Shown in pieces: positions 1-11,755 of a DNA stretch of 64,000 nucleotides; position 1 is the stretch's first letter, and each line of letters opens with the position of its first letter. Made by a program: the position numbers and the translations under genes. The stretch is from Paramacrobiotus metropolitanus. Its lineage: Eukaryota; Tardigrada; Eutardigrada; Parachela; Macrobiotidae. The DNA lies in the NCBI RefSeq assembly GCF_019649055.1, contig NW_026570336.1, positions 62,001 to 126,000 of the forward strand, read 5' to 3'. The notes beneath the pieces are model-generated. The model was not told where the DNA came from. It saw nothing but the letters and a program-made list of their open reading frames with translations, and ran no database searches.

Positions 1-3000
1 GTTCCAGCTATCCAGCCCGCTCAAAGGACTTGGAACTGTCCCTTATAGAGAGGGGTGGAGGCCAGTGCTGAGCGGCTGGAAAGCGGAGCAGATCCGCCAC
101 CGCTCCCAGTACGGACAGCCACCGGACCGAACAACCACGACCAAACCACCGACAAGCTGAATACTGACCCCGTCCCGGGAGATAGCCGCAAAACCGCCGG
201 AAATGGTCGGTGCACAGTTGGCACACTGGGACGCAAGTCGTGGCAGAACTGTTCCAGCTATCCAGCCCGCTCAAAGGACTTGGAACTGTCCCTTATAGAG
301 AGGGGTGGAGGCCAGTGCTTTGAGCGGCTGGAAAGCGGAGCAGATCCGCCACCGCTCCCAGTACGGACAGCCACCGGACCGAACAACCACGACCAAACCA
401 CCGACAAGCTGAATACTGACCCCGTCCCGGGAGATAGCCGCAAAACCGCCGGAAATGGTCGGTGCACAGTTGGCACACTGGGACGCAAGTCGTGGCAGAA
501 CTGTTCCAGCTATCCAGCCCGCTCAAAGGACTTGGAACTGTCCCTTATAGAGAGGGGTGGAGGCCAGTGCTTTGAGCGGCTGGAAAGCGGAGCAGATCCG
601 CCACCGCTCCCAGTACGGACAGCCACCGGACCGAACAACCACGACCAAACCACCGACAAGCTGAATACTGACCCCGTCCCGGGAGATAGCCGCAAAACCG
701 CCGGAAATGGTCGGTGCACAGTTGGCACACTGGGACGCAAGTCGTGGCAGAACTGTTCCAGCTATCCAGCCCGCTCAAAGGACTTGGAACTGTCCCTTAT
801 AGAGAGGGGTGGAGGCCAGTGCTTTGAGCGGCTGGAAAGCGGAGCAGATCCGCCACCGCTCCCAGTACGGACAGCCACCGGACCGAACAACCACGACCAA
901 ACCACCGACAAGCTGAATACTGACCCCGTCCCGGGAGATAGCCGCAAAACCGCCGGAAATGGTCGGTGCACAGTTGGCACACTGGGACGCAAGTCGTGGC
1001 AGAACTGTTCCAGCTATCCAGCCCGCTCAAAGGACTTGGAACTGTCCCTTATAGAGAGGGGTGGAGGCCAGTGCTTTGAGCGGCTGGAAAGCGGAGCAGA
1101 TCCGCCACCGCTCCCAGTACGGACAGCCACCGGACCGAACAACCACGACCAAACCACCGACAAGCTGAATACTGACCCCGTCCCGGGAGATAGCCGCAAA
1201 ACCGCCGGAAATGGTCGGTGCACAGTTGGCACACTGGGACGCAAGTCGTGGCAGAACTGTTCCAGCTATCCAGCCCGCTCAAAGGACTTGGAACTGTCCC
1301 TTATAGAGAGGGTGGAGGCCAGTGCTTTGAGCGGCTGGAAAGCGGAGCAGATCCGCCACCGCTCCCAGTACGGACAGCCACCGGACCGAACAACCACGAC
1401 CAAACCACCGACAAGCTGAATACTGACTCCCCGTCCCGGGGAGATAGCCGCAAAACCGCCGGAAATGGTCGGTGCACAGTTGGCACACTGGGACGCAAGT
1501 CGTGGCAGAACTGTTCCAGCTATCCAGCCCGCTCAAAGGACTTGGAACTGTCCCTTATAGAGAGGGGTGGAGGCCAGTGCTTTGAGCGGCTGGAAAGCGG
1601 AGCAGATCCGCCACCGCTCCCAGTACGGACAGCCACCGGACCGAACAACCACGACCAAACCACCGACAAGCTGAATACTGACTCCCGTCCCGGGGAGATA
1701 GCCGCAAAACCGCCGGAAATGGTCGGTGCACAGTTGGCACACTGGGACGCAAGTCGTGGCAGAACTGTTCCAGCTATCCAGCCCGCTCAAAGGACTTGGA
1801 ACTGTCCCTTATAGAGAGGGGTGGAGGCCAGTGCTGAGCGGCTGGAAAGCGGAGCAGATCCGCCACCGCTCCCAGTACGGACAGCCACCGGACCGAACAA
1901 CCACGACCAAACCACCGACAAGCTGAATACTGACCCCGTCCCGGGGAGATAGCCGCAAAACCGCCGGAAATGGTCGGTGCACAGTTGGCACACTGGGACG
2001 CAAGTCGTGGCAGAACTGTTCCAGCTATCCAGCCCGCTCAAAGGACTTGGAACTGTCCCTTATAGAGAGGGGTGGAGGCCAGTGCTTTGAGCGGCTGGAA
2101 AGCGGAGCAGATCCGCCACCGCTCCCAGTACGGACAGCCACCGGACCGAACAACCACGACCAAACCACCGACAAGCTGAATACTGACCCCGTCCCGGGAG
2201 ATAGCCGCAAAACCGCCGGAAATGGTCGGTGCACAGTTGGCACACTGGGACGCAAGTCGTGGCAGAACTGTTCCAGCTATCCAGCCCGCTCAAAGGACTT
2301 GGAACTGTCCCTTATAGAGAGGGGTGGAGGCCAGTGCTTTGAGCGGCTGGAAAGCGGAGCAGATCCGCCACCGCTCCCAGTACGGACAGCCACCGGACCG
2401 AACAACCACGACCAAACCACCGACAAGCTGAATACTGACCCCGTCCCGGGGGAGATAGCCGCAAAACCGCCGGAAATGGTCGGTGCACAGTTGGCACACT
2501 GGGACGCAAGTCGTGGCAGAACTGTTCCAGCTATCCAGCCCGCTCAAAGGACTTGGAACTGTCCCTTATAGAGAGGGGTGGAGGCCAGTGCTTTGAGCGG
2601 CTGGAAAGCGGAGCAGATCCGCCACCGCTCCCAGTACGGACAGCCACCGGACCGAACAACCACGACCAAACCACCGACAAGCTGAATACTGACCCCGTCC
2701 CGGGGGAGATAGCCGCAAAACCGCCGGAAATGGTCGGTGCACAGTTGGCACACTGGGACGCAAGTCGTGGCAGAACTGTTCCAGCTATCCAGCCCGCTCA
2801 AAGGACTTGGAACTGTCCCTTATAGAGAGGGGTGGAGGCCAGTGCTTTGAGCGGCTGGAAAGCGGAGCAGATCCGCCACCGCTCCCAGTACGGACAGCCA
2901 CCGGACCGAACAACCACGACCAAACCACCGACAAGCTGAATACTGACCCCGTCCCGGGGAGATAGCCGCAAAACCGCCGGAAATGGTCGGTGCACAGTTG

Positions 3001-6000
3001 GCACACTGGGACGCAAGTCGTGGCAGAACTGTTCCAGCTATCCAGCCCGCTCAAAGGACTTGGAACTGTCCCTTATAGAGAGGGGTGGAGGCCAGTGCTT
3101 TGAGCGGCTGGAAAGCGGAGCAGATCCGCCACCGCTCCCAGTACGGACAGCCACCGGACCGAACAACCACGACCAAACCACCGACAAGCTGAATACTGAC
3201 CCCGTCCCGGGAGATAGCCGCAAAACCGCCGGAAATGGTCGGTGCACAGTTGGCACACTGGGACGCAAGTCGTGGCAGAACTGTTCCAGCTATCCAGCCC
3301 GCTCAAAGGACTTGGAACTGTCCTTATAGAGAGGTGGAGGCCAGTGCTTTGAGCGGCTGGAAAGCGGAGCAGATCCGCCACCGCTCCCAGTACGGACAGC
3401 CACCGGACCGAACAACCACGACCAAACCACCGACAAGCTGAATACTGACCCCGTCCCGGGAGATAGCCGCAAAACCGCCGGAAATGGTCGGTGCACAGTT
3501 GGCACACTGGGACGCAAGTCGTGGCAGAACTGTTCCAGCTATCCAGCCCGCTCAAAGGACTTGGAACTGTCCCTTATAGAGGGGTGGAGGCCAGTGCTTT
3601 GAGCGGCTGGAAAGCGGAGCAGATCCGCCACCGCTCCCAGTACGGACAGCCACCGGACCGAACAACCACGACCAAACCACCGACAAGCTGAATACTGACC
3701 CCGTCCCGGGAGATAGCCGCAAAACCGCCGGAAATGGTCGGTGCACAGTTGGCACACTGGGACGCAAGTCGTGGCAGAACTGTTCCAGCTATCCAGCCCG
3801 CTCAAAGGACTTGGAACTGTCCCTTATAGAGAGGGGTGGAGGCCAGTGCTGAGCGGCTGGAAAGCGGAGCAGATCCGCCACCGCTCCCAGTACGGACAGC
3901 CACCGGACCGAACAACCACGACCAAACCACCGACAAGCTGAATACTGACCCCGTCCCGGGGAGATAGCCGCAAAACCGCCGGAAATGGTCGGTGCACAGT
4001 TGGCACACTGGGACGCAAGTCGTGGCAGAACTGTTCCAGCTATCCAGCCCGCTCAAAGGACTTGGAACTGTCCCTTATAGAGAGGGGTGGAGGCCAGTGC
4101 TTTGAGCGGCTGGAAAGCGGAGCAGATCCGCCACCGCTCCCAGTACGGACAGCCACCGGACCGAACAACCACGACCAAACCACCGACAAGCTGAATACTG
4201 ACCCCGTCCCGGGAGATAGCCGCAAAACCGCCGGAAATGGTCGGTGCACAGTTGGCACACTGGGACGCAAGTCGTGGCAGAACTGTTCCAGCTATCCAGC
4301 CCGCTCAAAGGACTTGGAACTGTCCCTTATAGAGAGGGGTGGAGGCCAGTGCTTTGAGCGGCTGGAAAGCGGAGCAGATCCGCCACCGCTCCCAGTACGG
4401 ACAGCCACCGGACCGAACAACCACGACCAAACCACCGACAAGCTGAATACTGACCCCGTCCCGGGAGATAGCCGCAAAACCGCCGGAAATGGTCGGTGCA
4501 CAGTTGGCACACTGGGACGCAAGTCGTGGCAGAACTGTTCCAGCTATCCAGCCCGCTCAAAGGACTTGGAACTGTCCCTTATAGAGAGGGGTGGAGGCCA
4601 GTGCTTTGAGCGGCTGGAAAGCGGAGCAGATCCGCCACCGCTCCCAGTACGGACAGCCACCGGACCGAACAACCACGACCAAACCACCGACAAGCTGAAT
4701 ACTGACCCCGTCCCGGGAGATAGCCGCAAAACCGCCGGAAATGGTCGGTGCACAGTTGGCACACTGGGACGCAAGTCGTGGCAGAACTGTTCCAGCTATC
4801 CAGCCCGCTCAAAGGACTTGGAACTGTCCCTTATAGAGAGGGGTGGAGGCCAGTGCTTTGAGCGGCTGGAAAGCGGAGCAGATCCGCCACCGCTCCCAGT
4901 ACGGACAGCCACCGGACCGAACAACCACGACCAAACCACCGACAAGCTGAATACTGACCCCGTCCCGGGAGATAGCCGCAAAACCGCCGGAAATGGTCGG
5001 TGCACAGTTGGCACACTGGGACGCAAGTCGTGGCAGAACTGTTCCAGCTATCCAGCCCGCTCAAAGGACTTGGAACTGTCCCTTATAGAGAGGGGTGGAG
5101 GCCAGTGCTTTGAGCGGCTGGAAAGCGGAGCAGATCCGCCACCGCTCCCAGTACGGACAGCCACCGGACCGAACAACCACGACCAAACCACCGACAAGCT
5201 GAATACTGACCCCGTCCCGGGAGATAGCCGCAAAACCGCCGGAAATGGTCGGTGCACAGTTGGCACACTGGGACGCAAGTCGTGGCAGAACTGTTCCAGC
5301 TATCCAGCCCGCTCAAAGGACTTGGAACTGTCCCTTATAGAGAGGGGTGGAGGCCAGTGCTTTGAGCGGCTGGAAAGCGGAGCAGATCCGCCACCGCTCC
5401 CAGTACGGACAGCCACCGGACCGAACAACCACGACCAAACCACCGACAAGCTGAATACTGACCCCGTCCCGGGAGATAGCCGCAAAACCGCCGGAAATGG
5501 TCGGTGCACAGTTGGCACACTGGGACGCAAGTCGTGGCAGAACTGTTCCAGCTATCCAGCCCGCTCAAAGGACTTGGAACTGTCCCTTATAGAGAGGGGT
5601 GGAGGCCAGTGCTTTGAGCGGCTGGAAAGCGGAGCAGATCCGCCACCGCTCCCAGTACGGACAGCCACCGGACCGAACAACCACGACCAAACCACCGACA
5701 AGCTGAATACTGACCCCGTCCCGGGAGATAGCCGCAAAACCGCCGGAAATGGTCGGTGCACAGTTGGCACACTGGGACGCAAGTCGTGGCAGAACTGTTC
5801 CAGCTATCCAGCCCGCTCAAAGGACTTGGAACTGTCCCTTATAGAGAGGGGTGGAGGCCAGTGCTTTGAGCGGCTGGAAAGCGGAGCAGATCCGCCACCG
5901 CTCCCAGTACGGACAGCCACCGGACCGAACAACCACGACCAAACCACCGACAAGCTGAATACTGACTCCCGTCCCGGGGAGATAGCCGCAAAACCGCCGG

Positions 6001-9000
6001 AAATGGTCGGTGCACAGTTGGCACACTGGGACGCAAGTCGTGGCAGAACTGTTCCAGCTATCCAGCCCGCTCAAAGGACTTGGAACTGTCCCTTATAGAG
6101 AGGGTGGAGGCCAGTGCTTTGAGCGGCTGGAAAGCGGAGCAGATCCGCCACCGCTCCCAGTACGGACAGCCACCGGACCGAACAACCACGACCAAACCAC
6201 CGACAAGCTGAATACTGACCCCGTCCCGGGAGATAGCCGCAAAACCGCCGGAAATGGTCGGTGCACAGTTGGCACACTGGGACGCAAGTCGTGGCAGAAC
6301 TGTTCCAGCTATCCAGCCCGCTCAAAGGACTTGGAACTGTCCCTTATAGAGAGGGGTGGAGGCCAGTGCTTTGAGCGGCTGGAAAGCGGAGCAGATCCGC
6401 CACCGCTCCCAGTACGGACAGCCACCGGACCGAACAACCACGACCAAACCACCGACAAGCTGAATACTGACCCCGTCCCGGGAGATAGCCGCAAAACCGC
6501 CGGAAATGGTCGGTGCACAGTTGGCACACTGGGACGCAAGTCGTGGCAGAACTGTTCCAGCTATCCAGCCCGCTCAAAGGACTTGGAACTGTCCCTTATA
6601 GAGAGGGGTGGAGGCCAGTGCTTTGAGCGGCTGGAAAGCGGAGCAGATCCGCCACCGCTCCCAGTACGGACAGCCACCGGACCGAACAACCACGACCAAA
6701 CCACCGACAAGCTGAATACTGACCCCGTCCCGGGAGATAGCCGCAAAACCGCCGGAAATGGTCGGTGCACAGTTGGCACACTGGGACGCAAGTCGTGGCA
6801 GAACTGTTCCAGCTATCCAGCCCGCTCAAAGGACTTGGAACTGTCCCTTATAGAGAGGGGTGGAGGCCAGTGCTTTGAGCGGCTGGAAAGCGGAGCAGAT
6901 CCGCCACCGCTCCCAGTACGGACAGCCACCGGACCGAACAACCACGACCAAACCACCGACAAGCTGAATACTGACTCCCGTCCCGGGGAGATAGCCGCAA
7001 AACCGCCGGAAATGGTCGGTGCACAGTTGGCACACTGGGACGCAAGTCGTGGCAGAACTGTTCCAGCTATCCAGCCCGCTCAAAGGACTTGGAACTGTCC
7101 CTTATAGAGAGGGGTGGAGGCCAGTGCTTGAGCGGCTGGAAAGCGGAGCAGATCCGCCACCGCTCCCAGTACGGACAGCCACCGGACCGAACAACCACGA
7201 CCAAACCACCGACAAGCTGAATACTGACCCCGTCCCGGGGGAGATAGCCGCAAAACCGCCGGAAATGGTCGGTGCACAGTTGGCACACTGGGACGCAAGT
7301 CGTGGCAGAACTGTTCCAGCTATCCAGCCCGCTCAAAGGACTTGGAACTGTCCCTTATAGAGAGGGGTGGAGGCCAGTGCTTGAGCGGCTGGAAAGCGGA
7401 GCAGATCCGCCACCGCTCCCAGTACGGACAGCCACCGGACCGAACAACCACGACCAAACCACCGACAAGCTGAATACTGACTCCCCGTCCCGGGGGGAGA
7501 TAGCCGCAAAACCGCCGGAAATGGTCGGTGCACAGTTGGCACACTGGGACGCAAGTCGTGGCAGAACTGTTCCAGCTATCCAGCCCGCTCAAAGGACTTG
7601 GAACTGTCCCTTATAGAGAGGGGTGGAGGCCAGTGCTTTGAGCGGCTGGAAAGCGGAGCAGATCCGCCACCGCTCCCAGTACGGACAGCCACCGGACCGA
7701 ACAACCACGACCAAACCACCGACAAGCTGAATACTGACCCCGTCCCGGGGGAGATAGCCGCAAAACCGCCGGAAATGGTCGGTGCACAGTTGGCACACTG
7801 GGACGCAAGTCGTGGCAGAACTGTTCCAGCTATCCAGCCCGCTCAAAGGACTTGGAACTGTCCCTTATAGAGAGGGGTGGAGGCCAGTGCTTTGAGCGGC
7901 TGGAAAGCGGAGCAGATCCGCCACCGCTCCCAGTACGGACAGCCACCGGACCGAACAACCACGACCAAACCACCGACAAGCTGAATACTGACCCCGTCCC
8001 GGGAGATAGCCGCAAAACCGCCGGAAATGGTCGGTGCACAGTTGGCACACTGGGACGCAAGTCGTGGCAGAACTGTTCCAGCTATCCAGCCCGCTCAAAG
8101 GACTTGGAACTGTCCCTTATAGAGAGGGGTGGAGGCCAGTGCTTTGAGCGGCTGGAAAGCGGAGCAGATCCGCCACCGCTCCCAGTACGGACAGCCACCG
8201 GACCGAACAACCACGACCAAACCACCGACAAGCTGAATACTGACCCCGTCCCGGGAGATAGCCGCAAAACCGCCGGAAATGGTCGGTGCACAGTTGGCAC
8301 ACTGGGACGCAAGTCGTGGCAGAACTGTTCCAGCTATCCAGCCCGCTCAAAGGACTTGGAACTGTCCCTTATAGAGAGGGGTGGAGGCCAGTGCTTTGAG
8401 CGGCTGGAAAGCGGAGCAGATCCGCCACCGCTCCCAGTACGGACAGCCACCGGACCGAACAACCACGACCAAACCACCGACAAGCTGAATACTGACCCCG
8501 TCCCGGGAGATAGCCGCAAAACCGCCGGAAATGGTCGGTGCACAGTTGGCACACTGGGACGCAAGTCGTGGCAGAACTGTTCCAGCTATCCAGCCCGCTC
8601 AAAGGACTTGGAACTGTCCCTTATAGAGAGGGGTGGAGGCCAGTGCTTTGAGCGGCTGGAAAGCGGAGCAGATCCGCCACCGCTCCCAGTACGGACAGCC
8701 ACCGGACCGAACAACCACGACCAAACCACCGACAAGCTGAATACTGACCCCGTCCCGGGAGATAGCCGCAAAACCGCCGGAAATGGTCGGTGCACAGTTG
8801 GCACACTGGGACGCAAGTCGTGGCAGAACTGTTCCAGCTATCCAGCCCGCTCAAAGGACTTGGAACTGTCCCTTATAGAGAGGGGTGGAGGCCAGTGCTT
8901 TGAGCGGCTGGAAAGCGGAGCAGATCCGCCACCGCTCCCAGTACGGACAGCCACCGGACCGAACAACCACGACCAAACCACCGACAAGCTGAATACTGAC

Positions 9001-10745
9001 CCCGTCCCGGGGAGATAGCCGCAAAACCGCCGGAAATGGTCGGTGCACAGTTGGCACACTGGGACGCAAGTCGTGGCAGAACTGTTCCAGCTATCCAGCC
9101 CGCTCAAAGGACTTGGAACTGTCCCTTATAGAGAGGGGTGGAGGCCAGTGCTTTGAGCGGCTGGAAAGCGGAGCAGATCCGCCACCGCTCCCAGTACGGA
9201 CAGCCACCGGACCGAACAACCACGACCAAACCACCGACAAGCTGAATACTGACCCCGTCCCGGGAGATAGCCGCAAAACCGCCGGAAATGGTCGGTGCAC
9301 AGTTGGCACACTGGGACGCAAGTCGTGGCAGAACTGTTCCAGCTATCCAGCCCGCTCAAAGGACTTGGAACTGTCCCTTATAGAGAGGGGTGGAGGCCAG
9401 TGCTTTGAGCGGCTGGAAAGCGGAGCAGATCCGCCACCGCTCCCAGTACGGACAGCCACCGGACCGAACAACCACGACCAAACCACCGACAAGCTGAATA
9501 CTGACCCCGTCCCGGGAGATAGCCGCAAAACCGCCGGAAATGGTCGGTGCACAGTTGGCACACTGGGACGCAAGTCGTGGCAGAACTGTTCCAGCTATCC
9601 AGCCCGCTCAAAGGACTTGGAACTGTCCCTTATAGAGAGGGGTGGAGGCCAGTGCTTTGAGCGGCTGGAAAGCGGAGCAGATCCGCCACCGCTCCCAGTA
9701 CGGACAGCCACCGGACCGAACAACCACGACCAAACCACCGACAAGCTGAATACTGACCCCGTCCCGGGGAGATAGCCGCAAAACCGCCGGAAATGGTCGG
9801 TGCACAGTTGGCACACTGGGACGCAAGTCGTGGCAGAACTGTTCCAGCTATCCAGCCCGCTCAAAGGACTTGGAACTGTCCCTTATAGAGAGGGGTGGAG
9901 GCCAGTGCTTTGAGCGGCTGGAAAGCGGAGCAGATCCGCCACCGCTCCCAGTACGGACAGCCACCGGACCGAACAACCACGACCAAACCACCGACAAGCT
10001 GAATACTGACCCCGTCCCGGGGAGATAGCCGCAAAACCGCCGGAAATGGTCGGTGCACAGTTGGCACACTGGGACGCAAGTCGTGGCAGAACTGTTCCAG
10101 CTATCCAGCCCGCTCAAAGGACTTGGAACTGTCCCTTATAGAGAGGGGTGGAGGCCAGTGCTTTGAGCGGCTGGAAAGCGGAGCAGATCCGCCACCGCTC
10201 CCAGTACGGACAGCCACCGGACCGAACAACCACGACCAAACCACCGACAAGCTGAATACTGACCCCGTCCCGGGGGAGATAGCCGCAAAACCGCCGGAAA
10301 TGGTCGGTGCACAGTTGGCACACTGGGACGCAAGTCGTGGCAGAACTGTTCCAGCTATCCAGCCCGCTCAAAGGACTTGGAACTGTCCCTTATAGAGAGG
10401 GGTGGAGGCCAGTGCTTTGAGCGGCTGGAAAGCAGAGCAGATCCGCCACCGCTCCCAGTACGGACAGCCACCGGACCGAACAACCACGACCAAACCACCG
10501 ACAAGCTGAATACTGACCCCGTCCCGGGGAGATAGCCGCAAAACCGCCGGAAATGGTCGGTGCACAGTTGGCACACTGGGACGCAAGTCGTGGCAGAACT
10601 GTTCCAGCTATCCAGCCCGCTCAAAGGACTTGGAACTGTCCCTTATAGAGAGGGGTGGAGGCCAGTGCTTTGAGCGGCTGGAAAGCAGAGCAGATCCGCC
10701 ACCGCTAGCAGTGCGGACAGCCACCGGACCGGACAACCACGACCG
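1..10745. repeat. Satellite array, ~252-bp unit, ~42.5 copies
   Basis: Head-to-tail repeats begin at 1, 251, 503, 755, 1007 and so on; the last full unit starts near 10349 and a partial one at 10601. The mean period is 252.4 bp. Units are almost identical: differences are mostly one- or two-base changes in short homopolymers (the CCCGGG stretch, the GGGGTGG stretch, the CTTTGAG triplet). Each unit holds an imperfect inverted repeat, for example 262-276 against 318-331, with a loop of about 41 nt. Because 252 is a multiple of three, long reading frames run through several units on both strands; they have no protein-like features and break wherever a homopolymer changes length. The array continues beyond the left edge. 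The last two copies share a G-to-A change (about 10434 and 10686) and the sequence diverges after about 10708, as expected at an array border. Confidence 0.97.
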
Positions 10746-10813
10746 ATCGACCGATACGATTTGTTGCGGCGGCGTTCGAGATTCACTGACCGTGGAGCGG
10801 TGGCACTAAGAAA

Positions 10814-10990
10814 TTCGTGAACAAGATTGGAAGCTGCCTGATTTCTGCAACTGGCCAGAAACGCGCCAAAGATTTTTTCCGGCAGCGCTTGTCTATACAG
10901 ACAGAGCGCGGGAATGCGAAATTGGTAATGGGCACGATTCCCGAGCAAGACAGTACAGAGGAATTTTCTTGTTGTGATTGGTGTGTATCT
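10814..10990 (+). pseudogene. 3' end of a retroelement ORF (C-terminal tail) at the satellite border
   Basis: A short frame (start codon 10817) encodes a segment of about 55 residues with the motifs FFRQRLS, ERGNAK and MGTIP. These align with QRISVE, QRGNAA and LGTV in the tail of the larger retroelement remnant at 28490-29476, so both derive from the same type of element. The upstream part is missing and the satellite begins directly next to it. No poly(A) tail is obvious. It is a truncated remnant rather than a host gene. Confidence 0.55.
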
Positions 10991-11755
10991 GTCGCGGATG
11001 ATTGTTTCATTGTTTTCCGTTGTTTTATTTCACTGTGTGCATTTATTGAAGAGAACGAGAGTGTTTAAGAAGTCACATAGAAAACTGTATTTCATTTGCT
11101 TGAGATTTTAGCTGTGAAGTAGCGTGTCCCAATTTAACTTACTTTATGGAATTTTCATGGCTATTGTTTAATAAAGATCGCAAACTGTAATTACACAACT
11201 ACTAATCAACAATTGACAGACAACGTTCATCTGACGTAATGGTCAGCGCTGGTCAGCTGCGTGCGCAGCCGCCATGAACCAGCCAGTTAGTTAGCCATGT
11301 GGGCTAACCTTTCTGACAGCTCTTGTTCTAATCTCAAGAAAATAAAAGGATCGATAGGCCACGCTTTTGCTCGTAGCGGTACAATACATCGCGACGGGTT
11401 GGTTGCGAATTACTGCCAGTGCAGACTGCAGAGCCGCACAGCAGCAAAGTTTATTATCAGTTGGAAAAAGCGGCGGAAAACCGAGTTGTTTTCCTCATCA
11501 TCTTGACAACAACTTCCACTGCTCATATATAAAAAAGCACAGTCATTCAAATTCAGAATGCCATCAAAGCTGGGTCATTCCGGGTCAAAAATAAAACAGA
11601 TGTCACATTACAGTAAGTAACTGGACTCACAATGCCAACAACGAGTGGAGACCAGGAATAAAACACGTTTGGAAGAACCGTTCTAACACAGCGAGTATAA
11701 AAAGCCAAACAGGAATAAAAAGTTAATCAGAACCTGAGGAGAAGGAGACGGCGTA
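10991..11755. other. Non-genic stretch 3' of QSOX
   Basis: Only short frames without recognisable domains are present. It should contain the 3' UTR of the minus-strand QSOX gene; a minus-strand AATAAA-type signal could be the TTTATT near 11450. Nothing else is supported. Confidence 0.5.

Noticed and set aside
55-10395. Long open frames across the satellite on both strands (up to 678 codons)
   Set aside because: They follow from a unit length divisible by three; products are pure repeats in all frames, break at homopolymer changes, and have no signal, domain or splice context.
1-10745. CRISPR-like repeat-spacer array
   Set aside because: Repeats abut directly with no unique spacers, the unit is far too long, and the surrounding genes are animal genes with introns.
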